Source: Chloranthus sessilifolius (Eukaryota; Streptophyta; Magnoliopsida; Chloranthales; Chloranthaceae). From it: a stretch of 64,000 nt of DNA. The notes below the pieces were generated by a model. That model ran no database searches. It saw nothing but the letters and a program-made list of their open reading frames with translations, and was not told where the DNA came from. Positions 35,815 to 47,655 of this stretch are shown here, piece by piece (positions within the stretch are counted from its first letter, which is position 1; every line of letters begins with the position of its first letter). Made by a program: the position numbers and the translations under genes. The DNA is taken from assembly GCA_021018995.1 (NCBI GenBank), contig CM037585.1, positions 83,862,646 through 83,926,645 of the forward strand. Direction: 5' to 3'.

Positions 35815-36524
35815 CTGAAAATTATATAATCAAATCGTAAATGTTGATAACAAGAGCTGAGATGGGTCCCGACCATAAAATATATTCAGAACCTTAAGCT
35901 ACACTTGGATAAATCAAATAGCAAAAAAACCAAATTGAGAAGAAATTTGATATAGACACCGATTAAAGAGTTCCTGGCCATAACCGATGGCCAGAACCTT
36001 AGGACAATCATTAACTCTCGGTCCTAGAAATATTTCATATGAGAAAAGAGTTCATCAGATAAGTAATCTAACACCAATGAACTGATAAACTAATAGAATG
36101 TGAGTCAAACATTCCATAAGTGAAGAAAGCTCAAAATTCATTAGAGAAAAACATCAGTTATTCTTAAACTCTTCAACTCATTAATTAGCAAGGTAATGGC
36201 AAAAAAGCCACAGCTAACTTGGGAACTACTTTAATCCACAAACCGAATCCCATAGCACAGTGTTGTTGGAGATCTCCTCACAAATAATCGGCCAAGTCCT
36301 AAACTTCCTTTCGAAAATAGTTACTTTTGAAAAAAATAAGCAAACATGGGATCAAACATGTGCATTTGGATAAATGCTGAAATGCCAATTGTCAATTATG
36401 CAAAAGTAATAAATAGTTACTATTCCCCAATTTTGCAGAGCGACTTGTGTCCAAACACGACGTAATTTGCAAATGAACTAGTGCATAGAAATTATTATGT
36501 GTGTTAATTAACTAAAATATTCAC

Positions 36525-36617
36525 CTTAAAGACCAATATAAATTGTCTCACAGCATCTGTTGTGCCCTGGAACCACTTCATTCTAGCTTCACCTGGTGTC
36601 TGAGTGGCCGCCAAAAC
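36525..36617 (-). pseudogene. APL-like: ADP-glucose pyrophosphorylase large-subunit fragment (one exon)
   Basis: A 93-nt minus-strand exon, acceptor GAACAG|GTTTTG and donor TTTAAG|GTGAAT, 31 codons open. Reads [12 protein letters not shown], then [13 protein letters not shown]. These are conserved in the plastid enzyme that makes ADP-glucose for starch; T-P-G-E-A points to the large subunit. A single captured exon. Confidence 0.9.
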
Positions 36618-37728
36618 CTGTTCATCAAGTGAAATCAACTTTGCATTAGCAAGAGAGAACCATGTAGTATATATAATCAAAATAAAAAAATTGTCTAAAG
36701 AAAATTGATCGACATTAATTCATCAACATAATGAATTTAGTTCTACCACGACATGAGGGTGCCTTTTTTGTCTCTAGAAGCCTTTTTAAAAAGTTCATGA
36801 CTCTTTATTTATCAAAATGATAACAAAGAAGAATGAAAATATCGATGCAACCTGTACTTTCCAAATACATTATAAGATTGAGGTAAACATGCTGGACTGA
36901 AAAATATAAAATGTTACCAAACTATATCAACATAAACATTCAAAATTTAAGAAGTTACCATAAGAATGTTTCTCCAAAGTAATCACTTCATATAGGCCAA
37001 GTGTTGTGGAAGAGCAGTAGATGCATTAGTCATCACATCTTTTACTCTATATAGGTGATGTGAAAAAAAAAATTACTTCCAAAATTGGATCAGTTGTAGC
37101 AGTTCATGGCCTACGTACATGATTAAGTCAAGTGTGAGGAGGAATTCAACATAGCAATGCAAACAAAGTTGGAACTTCCCTTCAATTAGATGAAGTTGCA
37201 CAACTTATTAGAACATATGCTACATTTTGGCAATGGCTTGACACACTTTACATTAGGAGGGTAACCTCATTACTATTGTAGTCATTTGTGTTCATCCTTA
37301 ATACAAAGCGGTGGTCAAGCACTTAATGGAATTCCAAGACCTTAGTTGCCTATCAAAAGAAAATTTCTAGACTGAACTAGTTCAGTGTTGGCTAAAATGC
37401 TCTAAAGTGAAATAGTTTATTTCATTTTCAGAAGGAAGTCTAGCTTAGAACTAATCTTTTTTTAACTAATTTTGAGCTGAATGAATTTTTCGACTGAACA
37501 ACTTCTGAATGGAAGTAGCTCGAAGTAGGCAAAAATACTCTATGATTTAACTATAAAGATAGCCATTAAAACTGCCATGAACTTGGCATGATCGATGATG
37601 AATTTCCTCCATTGACAACAACTTAAACTCTACAAATCGAGAACCCCTAAATAATCCCAAACATGTGAATCATACATTAATGTAATCAAAATCGTAAATA
37701 ATCGAAAATAGGTGAATCGTTAACTTAC
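36618..37728. other. AT-rich intron-like stretch
   Basis: No exon or gene recognised between the AGPase exon and the short exon at the Tekay-2 border. Confidence 0.4.
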
Positions 37729-37755
37729 AAAATCAAAATCCTTAGGGACAGCTTC
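37729..37755 (-). other. Short exon end with donor site at the Tekay-2 border
   Basis: Minus-strand sequence reading E-A-V-P-K-D-F-D-F, followed directly by the consensus donor GTAAGT. Its upstream part would be on the other side of Tekay-2, at 50198-50560. Source gene not recognised. Confidence 0.4.
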
Positions 37756-40177
37756 TGTGACAGCTCGGATTTTCTCACCCAAGAACCAGTGCCGTCGGAT
37801 GGTTAAAAAGACCGATCCCGGAACACACCGAACACTTGGCACATCCACACACAAAGCGGAAACAAAGCATGCATTCTAACTAAGCAAATCGAGTTATCAT
37901 AAGGAAAATAAATCTCTATTTCTATATAATGATAAAACCAAAAGTATAACAAAAGACGGTTCTAATCACATGCCAATCCCATGAACAAAGGAACTGAACC
38001 GAACCATCAGTGACAAACAATAATTACCCAAGGATGGTTCACAAAAAGAATGTTGTATCACAATATTATATCATTTCTGGCTTATAATGGCTGGACGTAC
38101 CAAGCCTTACAACAAAAATTCAAAGTATGCAACGCTAGTCCACTAAAAGTACTCGTCAGGAGGGGGCTCAATCTCCTCCTCTAGCACGTACTCTGGGTCC
38201 TCAGGATCTATGTCCTCAGTCCCTGCCTCAATGCCTGTACCAGTGACGTATAGTCGAGGGATGAAGTAACATCTAAGCTCAGTAGGGAAATATAACAAAA
38301 CATGCATATCTTTCACATTACACATATCTTTCATGATAGAATTCAAAGCACATACTCTTACTAAAAATTACAATTAAAAAGCATTTAAAATGAGGAAAAC
38401 AAATATCTAATGCACATATTTCAAAGCACACCTATCATAATTTTAAAGACTTGTTCTTATTGTACAAAACTTTAAATAATCACTTCAATATTCTCTCAAG
38501 CATATATAGCATCGAGCCACATAGATTTACTGATGGGAAACCCCAACCATAATCATTCAATGAACAATTTCACACACATAAATTAATCCCAATTCCCTGC
38601 GAATAGGTGACTAGGCTGCACGAAGTGTTACCGCAGACTGGTAACCAAAGAACTGATATCCTGCTGTACCGGTCACGATTTTACCGTCGCGTCAGTAGGG
38701 TATCTCACATGAATCTTAAATCAAAGTGTAAATTTCCATATAGTTTATCACCATGAGTTTGTGGTAATTTATAATAGTTTGAAGTTTTCAAAGCTTGCAC
38801 ACACATCTTATTCACATCCTGTTGATGTCACACACATATACATCCTTTTGATGTCACATACACATGTTGGATTTCACACACACACACACGTAGTTTTTCT
38901 CTTAGTGCCATACACACACACTTAACATGTTTAAAAGATATAAATTTAAATTCATGCTATAAAAATAACAAAGTCTCAAACACGCATATTCTTATCATAT
39001 TACTACACACATGCTAGTTGTATTCAAATATACATGTTATGAAGTTTTTCCTACCTCGACGAGAAGCTAAGACGAAGACATCTCAATCCAAGCTAGCCTC
39101 TCATACACATGACCAATTCACACCTAAACACATCACATCATAGTCCATATATTAGAAATGACCTAAAGTGGAAAGATATAAAGTCTCCCCAAAGTCCTCT
39201 CTCCAAGACAGAACAAAATTCTGAATCAGCCTAAATTGATCAATCGATTTTCAAATCGATCAATCAAATTCTATTTCGATCGGTCGATTCCTTCATAAAA
39301 CCATTTACTTTTGGTGCCACAATCCGTTCGATCGATTTTTAAATCAATCGGTTGAATTCCAAATCAATCGATCGAAATTATATTTCGATCGGTCGGTTTC
39401 TTCAGAAACACTTTAACACACACACTCACTATTTTTGTCAAATCGATCGATCAGTGTTCAAACTGATCGATCAGTTTCAGATATAGATCGATCAAACTTA
39501 ATTTTGATTGGTCGGTTTCGCTAGAGCCTTTACACTTTCACTTTTGTCAAAACCGATCGATCGATCACTTATTTTGATCGATCGGTTTTGGCAGATTCCA
39601 CTCAATCGCGGTTTCTAAATCCTCAAACTCATTTCTTTACTTCAAATTTCCTATTCTTCAAATTTTCTCATTATTCATATGCTAATTAAAACAACGCACA
39701 CATATCACACTGAATCATAATTTTTATTACCTTAGGTTGGATCGATTCCTCGATTCCTAGCTGAAGCTCAAGCTAGGTTTGCATAGGCTGGAACCTTGGA
39801 CTTCCTTTGATCCAAAACCCCTTTATCACTCACACAATTTCGATCTTGCACGCACACTCACGCATTCCAACGACTTCCTTTTCTCTCTTCTCATTTACTC
39901 GTTCTCAACAACCTAGACAAGAGAAGTAATTCTCGTATCTTTTAACTTATATACTTAAAAGCACATGTTTGTGTGTTAAGCCAATACACCAAACCTCGGT
40001 GTATCACACGTCATCTAATAGTTCTTACACATTCTAATCCTTCCTTTTTCATCCAAACTTAATCACATTTTAACTCATAATAAATATTTTAATATATTAT
40101 CCTATCAGGTGCTTCACCAATCAGGCACGCACATTGAGATGGGCTATTCAAAGGTCAAAATTTTTTGGGGCATTACA
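37756..40177 (-). repeat. 3' LTR of Tekay-2
   Basis: 2422 bp; plus-strand view starts TGTGACAGC and ends CATTACA. The array of ATCGATCGAT-type motifs lies at 39235-39605. It also holds a CA-rich stretch (38830-38930). Confidence 0.9.
39235..39605. promoter_or_regulatory. ATCGATCGAT motif array in the 3' LTR of Tekay-2
   Basis: About 12-15 copies of a motif like AAATCGATCGATC / TTTCGATCGGTCGATT. Repeated in the 5' LTR (49255-49625) and before the extra ORF (42320-42680). Confidence 0.75.
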
Positions 40178-40191
40178 TTCTCCCCTCCTTA
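40178..40191 (-). other. Polypurine tract of Tekay-2
   Basis: Minus-strand AAGGAGGGGAGAA directly before the 3' LTR. Confidence 0.75.
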
Positions 40192-40748
40192 GGAATTTTC
40201 GTTCCCAAAAATTATCTAAGGTTTGTTGGTTTCATAGTGGGTTGTAGCCCCCTACGGAATCAAACACACATGAATACCAAACACAAAATGAACAGAATGG
40301 TTTCCCCTGTTAGAGAACCCAATCCTTTAATGAGGGCCTAACAAGTCATAACTTATATAAAAGTTCTAGCCAAGGCTAGACCAAACACCTAATTAATCAA
40401 CCAGGTATAAAACCTTTTACACATCAAATTGCGTTCACCATTACATTCAATGGAAGTACATAACGTACCTGCACGAAAATCGCATTCACAACTAACATAG
40501 CATACGCAAATATGAACATTTCATAGAAATGCCAAATTAATTATGCAACCACTTCCAAAAAGTTATTTACACTATCTAGGGGTGGCAACCATTCCACAAT
40601 AGTTGGCAACCTTACCACATAGTTCAAAGATCACAAAATTAAGTAACAACCATGCCACGATAGTTTGAAGGACTCACATCGTAATTCCCTGTTTTAATTC
40701 ATTTACTTGAAAAATTAAAACATCCCTGCACACCCCAAAAACATAAAC
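40192..40748 (-). other. Non-coding 3' region of Tekay-2
   Basis: About 560 bp, AT-rich, between extra ORF and polypurine tract. No ORF seen. Confidence 0.55.
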
Positions 40749-42058
40749 TTATACTCCATAGAATCCCTGCTCAAGCCGTCGCGTCACCAGGCTGGTCATC
40801 GTCCCCATCGGATCTGCCCACTCCAGAACTCGATGCCTTCGGAATCCACACTCAGCCGCCGACATGCACTGTAAATAATCATCTGGATACATATAGTGCA
40901 TCGTCTCGGCAAGCAAGGCATCGTGGAAGTCCAAACGGCAACCCATCCGACAATAATTCTAATTCATTTGGCGAGTGTTCTCAGCCACGAGGGCAAAAAT
41001 ATCATCAATACTAGTTGTAGCGGTGCACTGGGGTGGTGGTGGCACACGTATCGGAGCATGCCGTGGAGGTGTAGGTGCATCTACAGGCTGATCCTGGGTT
41101 GGTGCTTCCTGATCTTGTGGGGCATTTGGTGCATCATGTGGCTCAGGTAATCCTTCTTCCCGCAATCGCTTAACCAATCGATTATAAGTTTTGTTCCATT
41201 CCTTTAGGGTGTAAGGCTTAACATTATCCGTCAATCTCAGTTCGGCATTTGAAATTGTATACGCACTGCTACTGGCGTAGTCCTCAACCATGATAAAATT
41301 AAGCTGGGCATAAGGCATCGCATCAATGGGTTTTGCCGCCCCTTCTAACATTTTTTCCCTTGCATACTTTAAATCCTCATAAATGACTTTTGGCGCATTA
41401 AACCATCGCCCATTAAAAGACAAAATAACACCTGTTGCATCTCTCCAGGTCTCTCAGCCTTATGCCTTAATGGATATAAATTACACTTGAAGATGGTATC
41501 GAGCATCCACATATTGCTCGGTTAGTTCACCCTTTTAATCACTGAACCTGACCCCTGCTTGCCTTGGGTAATTTGTTCCTTCACAATTTCAAAATCTACG
41601 GTGTCGGGAAGAGGCTCTCGTAATCCAATGTCGGTATCATATTTCACATAACACTCCATAGCATCGGCAACATCGTCATACACAAACTCGTACTCTCTAC
41701 TATCGATTTTCATATAAAGGGTTTTCTGTTTGTTACCCTCGTACATAGTTTGATAAAACAATCGCACCAAGTGAGGGTTATAACACTCGTGAAATGGCCC
41801 AAGTATATTATCTAATCCGGCCTTGTGTATGTATGCAAAGGCCCACTGCATCTCACCCCGCTCGTCAAATATTTTCTTATCAATGCTCCATTCGGGTTCA
41901 AAACCCTTTGAAGCCCACCACTCGTTGGGCTGCTCACGAGGTGGTGGTGGTGGCTGTGGTGATTGTGGTGGTTGTGAAGAAGAACCCGATTGTGATGAGG
42001 GTTTCTTCGAAGTGGTGCCCTTCAATGATTGTCGAGTCTTAGGTGCTATAGACACCAC
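40749..42058 (-). pseudogene. Extra 3' ORF of Tekay-2 (putative plant transposon protein domain)
   Basis: Reads from about 42058 (now GTG; the ATG seems lost). A Lys/Ser/Pro-rich N-terminus is followed by Y-N-P-H-L-V-R-L-F-Y-Q near 41770 and Y-E-F-V-Y-D-D-V near 41680. A stop near 41522 and a frameshift before 41423 follow. Then come G-R-W-F-N-A-P, M-P-Y-A-Q-L-N near 41310 and a Pro-rich tail. The last part (to 40749) holds one more stop. Same architecture as in Tekay-1. No enzymatic motif or zinc finger is seen. Function unknown. Confidence 0.65.
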
Positions 42059-42299
42059 AACAATTCAAGAAAACTAGGGTTTTCTTAGAAACTAAAAAAC
42101 TAGGGCAAAAATATAAAAATCACAACTTTTAATTCTTCAAATGTTTAAGGTTTACCTTTTTGAAATGATTGTATCACAATCTTGTGAAGAATCGAGCTCC
42201 GAAAGACCTTCAATCGAAGTCTAGAAGCCTCCCAACCAGAGCACAACAAAAACCCAAAGAAAAAACAACAGTTTCTAATTTTTTTGAAACTAAAATTGT

Positions 42300-42690
42300 A
42301 CGTCCCATGTATATAATGTCGAAATCAATCGATTTTAAAATTGATCGGTCAGTTTCCCTCATAAATGCACGCACAAATTGACAATTTCGATCGGTCGATT
42401 TCAAATCAATCGGTCAGTTCAAAATTTCGATCGAACGATCACTTATTTCGTTCGATCGGTTGAAATGCCCATTTCAATCAGTCAGTTTTCATAAGCTTTC
42501 CCTTAGTTCAAAATTTGCTCTTTGGTTTTGTGATTTCGTCCGATCAATGCTCATTTCGATCAAACGATTTTAAAATCGATCGATCAGTTTTGACTTCGAT
42601 CAATGCTTCTCACAGACACAGTCTATTCCTTAGGTCTGTCAAATTGATCGATCGATTCTGGTTTCAATCCGTCGATTTTGGCAGAAAACC
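42300..42690. promoter_or_regulatory. ATCGATCGAT motif array before the Tekay-2 extra ORF
   Basis: About 12 copies of motifs like AATCGATCGATC or TTCGATCGGTC between the pol stop (42801) and the ORF start. A minus-strand TATATA at about 42311, on the ORF side, could be a core promoter. The same motif fills part of both LTRs. Confidence 0.7.
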
Positions 42691-42800
42691 TCAAACTTTG
42701 TATTTTTCACTCTAAATTGATTGCAACATCTAGCTCATTATCACATATCAAAACCTCAAGCATATAACTCAAAAGAAGTTTACAACTTTTACAACTCGTC

Positions 42801-45800
42801 TCAACTCTCGATGAATAATTGAGGGTATTGATTGCAGATTTCTGCCTCACGCTCCCATGTAGCCTCCTCAACGGAATGATGCTGCCACTTAATAAGCACT
42901 AACGGAATTCATTTTGTGGACAACACTTGCTCCTTCCGATCAAGTATTTGAACTGGATCCTCTCTCATGGTAAGACCTTCATAAATCTCGATCGGTTGAT
43001 CATCAAATATATGTGTAGGGTCCTTCACATACTTCCTTAACATAGATATGTGAAACACGTTGTGAACCCTATCAAGTTGCGGTGGTAAAGCAATTATGTA
43101 TGCTACTTCACCAACCCTTCCCAAAATTTCATACGGTCCAAGGTAGCATGGACTTAACTTTCCCCGCTTTCCAAAGTGCATTACCCACTTCATTGGTGAG
43201 ATCTTAACATATACATGATCACCTATTTGAAAATCAACATTTATTCTCTTTTTGTCGGCATAACCCTTTTACCTACTCTTAGTTGTCATTATTTTATCAC
43301 GTATCAGACGAACTACCTCGGCATTGCTCTCAATAACTTTTGGACCTAATACAAACTTTTCGCCACTCTCTTCCCAATTGATCGGTGATCTATATCGTCG
43401 TCCATACAATGCTTCATAAGGTGCCATGTCGATACTTGTCTGAAAACTGTTATGGTATGAAAACTCGATCAATGGTAAGTGTTGATCCCATGATCTTCGA
43501 AAATCAAGCATACACACTCTGGGCATCTTTGTTATGATTTGTTTCACCCGTTTTGTTTGTCCATCCGTCTGTGGGTGAAATGCTGAACTGAAATCCAATC
43601 GCGAACCCATTCCTTCTTGAAAATTTTGTAAAAACTTTGAAGTATACAACGAGTCACGATCTGAAACAATACTGGTAGGAATACCATGTAATCAGACTAT
43701 TTCTTTCATGTACATCTCTGCAAGTTTACCTGTCGTATACATCATGTTGTATGACAAGAAGTGAGCTGACTTGGTTAGTAGAACGACGACCACCCAAATG
43801 GCATTGTACTTTTTAGCTCTTCATGGTAATCCCAATATGAAGTCCATAGAAATTGACTCCCATTTCTACTCTGGTATTGGCAGAGGTTGCAATAGACCTG
43901 TCGGATGTCTATGATCTACTTTCATTTGCTAACATCCCAAACACTTTGTAATGAACTCAGTAACATCTTGTTTTAAACCTCTCCACCAATAGTTCTTCTT
44001 TAGAGCCTGGTACATCTTCGTACCACCAGGATGAATAGCTTACTTAGACTTATGTGCTTCGTCTAAAATAGTTTGCCGAAGATCGGCATCGATCGGTATA
44101 CATAGGCGTCCCCTAAACAAAAGTGATCCATCCTCCTTAATGGAGAAATCTGGTTTACTGCCATCAAGCACACTCTGTCTGATCTGCTCTAATTTTGTAT
44201 CTTTCATCTGTAACTCATGAATGTAATCGAAGATCATAGGTTGGATTGAAATGTTAGCCAATAAGGCTCCTGAAACTTATACCTCGATCTTTGAACCATA
44301 TAAGAAAAGATCCTCTAGTAGTTTTCATCTTTGGATTCCCCTAACAAGGTTAGATAATAGAGCCGAACTCTTCTGACTCAAAGCATTTTCTACAACATTC
44401 GCCTTACCAGATGATACTGAATGGAGCAATCGTAGTCCTTGGGAAATTCCATCCATCTCCATTGCCTCATATTTGGTTCCTTCACTGTAAACAGATATCG
44501 GAGACTCTTATAATCAGTCAATATCTCAAAGGTCTCTCCGTACAAGTAGTGTCTCCATACCTTCAATGCAAAGATCACTGCTACTAGTTCCAAGTAATGT
44601 GTTGGGTAATTTTTCTCGTAGTCCTTAAGCTGTCTTGACCCATAAGTAATAACCTTCTTATCTTGGTTGAGCACACAACCTAAATCACTGTGTGAAGCGT
44701 CACTGTACACAGCAAACCCTCCATTGCCTGAAGGTATAGCAAACATAGGTGTTGTAGTCAACCTTTTCTTGAGCTTTTAAAAATTCTTCTCACACTCTTC
44801 AGTCCACTCAAACTTTGCGTTCTTCTTTGTAAGTTTCGTGAGCGGTCCTGAGATTTTTGAAAATTCCTCTACAAACCTTCTGTAGTATTCAGCCAAACCA
44901 AGAAAATTGTGAATCTCAGTCACAGTCTTTGGTTGTTCCCATTCTAATACTGCCTCGATCTTTGCTGGATCTACTGTAACACCTTCCTCTGAGACAACAT
45001 GTCCCTGGAAACTCACTTTCTCCAATTAAAACTCACACTTACTGAATTTGGCATATAGCTGGTGCTCATGTAGTGTCTGTAGAGCAATCCTTAAATGCTA
45101 TTCATGCACCTTCTTGGATTTCGAGTAGATGAGTATGTCATCTACAAACACAACCACACAAGTATCGAGATGTGATTTAAACACCCGATTCATTAAATCC
45201 ATGAATGAAGCTGGTGCATTAGTCAATCCAGATGGTATCACCAAGAACTCGTATTGTCCATATCTGGTTCTGAATATCGTCTTCTATATGTCCTCTGCTT
45301 TGACCTTTAATTGATGGTATCCAGATCTCAAGTCAATCTTAAACAAGAATCTCGCACCTTACAACTGATCAAACAAATTATCAATCCTAGGTAAAGGGTA
45401 TCGATTCTTTATGGTAAACTTATTTAACTAACGATAGTTGATGCACAGTCGCATCGACCCGTCCTTCACGAATAAGACCAGTGCTCCCCAAGGAGACACA
45501 CTAGGTATTATGAACCCTTTATTGTGGAGTTCCTATAGCTGCTCTTTCAATTCCTTCAACTCAGCAGGAGCCATTTGATATGGTGCTTTTGATACAGGCT
45601 CTGTTCCTGGTGCTAAGTCGATAGCGAACTCTACTTTTTTATCTGGTGGCAATCCTGGCAACTCATCTGAAAACACATCTTAAAACTCACGAATAAACGG
45701 AATTTCTGATATCACATGCTTCTCTTCTCGTTGCTCTTTCAGAAAAACAAAGTATCCACTGCACCCCTTCTTCATTAAACGTTCTGCTCGAACTACGGAG

Positions 45801-46208
45801 ATGAGCGGTATAAATGTCGATCGCATTCCTAGAAATTTGAACGATCTACCCCCATTGAGTCTAAAAGTAATCATCTTCCTCCGACAGTCAACACTTGCAT
45901 CATGCGTGGATAATCAATCCATGCCAAAGATTACATCAAATCCTTACAGATCTAACAGGATCAAATCCACCACCAATTCTTGACTTCCGTGATTCCTTAT
46001 GGCAACAAAAATGGACCGACACACTGCATCAATACTGACTGCATTTCCCATTGGAACCGACATTCCAAAATAAAGTTCATGGTCTCAAGAATAACCTTCA
46101 CTTTCCTCACAAATTAAGGCGTTACAAATGAGTGAGTAGACCTTGGGTCTATCAACACGCTTGCTTCATAGCACAGATAATCATCCTTACTATACAATTG
46201 TAACGTAC
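42801..46208 (-). pseudogene. pol: pol of Tekay-2 (protease to chromodomain-like tail)
   Basis: Protease: D-P-R-S-T-H-S-F near 46140 (usual G is R). RT catalytic box F-V-D-D-I-L-I-Y near 45140 is intact. RNase H: Y-S-D-A-S-H near 44710. Integrase: zinc motif, M-D-F, S-D-R-D and the intact C-terminal G-D-H-V-Y-V-K with no intron. The chromodomain-like end has E-E-A-T-W-E-R-E and stops at 42801. Stops near 45358 and 44777 fall at the same codons as in Tekay-1; others are private. Confidence 0.85.
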
Positions 46209-46364
46209 CTAAGTAACACACATATTTAATCAATTACATATCCGTCAGATATAATATGTAGATATTACAATCTAAAGACTACTTCTACAATCTAAAGACT
46301 ACTTTTATATCTAAAGTTTCAATCAATGATATCTATTTTTGAATTTAAATAGAATTTTTTTCAC
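46209..46364 (-). other. 156-bp intron between gag and protease of Tekay-2
   Basis: Donor TTCAAG|GTGAAA, acceptor TTACTTAG|GTACG, AT-rich, phase 1. Unspliced reading meets an early stop. The ends resemble those of the 1669-bp counterpart in Tekay-1. Confidence 0.75.
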
Positions 46365-47649
46365 CTTGAATGATATCGTTGCTATTCTGGGCATCCTAAG
46401 CCGTAACGGCATATGCACGCCCTTGCATGATAGGCCTCGTCGTTCTGATAGGCTTTGGTGTAACTGCTAATGTCATCTTTTCTTTCCTTAAATCTAGATA
46501 CTCTAATCATATGTCCTACCTTCCTGCACTTAAAGCATCCCCCAATATCCCTTCTGCAATCTGAGGTCTTATGAGACTTGCCACATGTAGCAGACGTCTC
46601 AGTAAGTGTGGATGACGCTGCTCTAGAGAAACCCTAGGTAACTGATACCCCTGTAGTGGTCACAGGGCCCTTAAATGGAACTGTCTCATAGTTGCAGGCA
46701 CAGGTGGCCTAGAGTAATTAGTCGGTGCAGGTAATTTTGGAACTAGTGCTATGAATTGCGGCATTTTATTCACCGGCTCGTAGTTACCAAACTTCCCCTG
46801 ATTAGTCTCTCTTCTCCTAAATATTTCATCGATGTCCTTCTCTACGACCATTGCTCGTCACCTCGCCATAAGTTTCCAACTCAAAAGCTGAAATCCTATC
46901 GCGCATATTCGGCCTTAAGCTGCGTGTAACTTCTTGGCCTTCATCAGATCTGAGACCACATACTCTGGAGTGAATCTTGCAAGCCTCATAAATTCTACTC
47001 CATATTCTCTCACCGAAATTCTCCCTTGCTCCAACTGAAGAAATTTCATTTCCATCTGATTCCATACCACCCTGGGAAAATACTGCTTGTTGAACTCCTC
47101 AAAAAAATCTTCCCATGTCCATAACATCCCTGGATTTACCTGTTCTCTCGTTCTCGATACCGATTTCCACCATGGACTTACTTCCCCATCCAACATAAAT
47201 GCTGCTCATCTAACTCTCTCGTCCGTAGTGCATGTAAGTACATTGAATATTTTCTCCATCTCACAGACCCAATTCTTAGCCTCCATTGGTTCTGCTTGCC
47301 TTGAGAAATTAGGAAGTCGCATCCTCCAAAACTCTGTAAATATTGAGGGCGTTGGTGGTTGCGGTAGCATAGGAGGTGGTGTTGGGGGTTGTTGCTGTTG
47401 GCTATTGGCATTATTCATAGCCATCAATGTCGTTTGTTGTGCCATGGCTAGTCCCATTCTCCGTCTATCCTCTCTCTCTTCATTTCTTTCTTGATTTTCT
47501 CTTTCCTGACTTCTCTCTTCCAAAACTCTTTCTTTCGAAATCTCCCTATTACCAACTAGGACACTGTTAGAACTGGTGGGAACCTCATCCCCACTTCTCA
47601 AGTTCCATCTAACACGGCCTCTTGCTCATTCTCGACCTCTAGTGAACAT
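46365..47649 (-). pseudogene. gag: gag of Tekay-2
   Basis: ATG 47649; TGA at codon 8, as in Tekay-1. The capsid region (47300-46920) has F-S-R-Q-A-E-P and W-W-K-S-V-S-R-T-R. A stop occurs near 47200 and a frameshift near 46917. The knuckle region near 46600-46510 reads C-G-K-S-H-K and C-F-K-C-R-K, with some ligands lost. Confidence 0.85.
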
Positions 47650-47655
47650 GACGTT

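Noticed and set aside
35447..36617. Working enolase or AGPase gene
   Set aside because: Only one exon of each is present, from unrelated genes, in the same strand and intron context; the remaining exons are absent.
39235..39605. GATC-rich tract as a bacterial or phage-like methylation signal
   Set aside because: It is inside a plant LTR and tracks with the element; bacterial context is absent.
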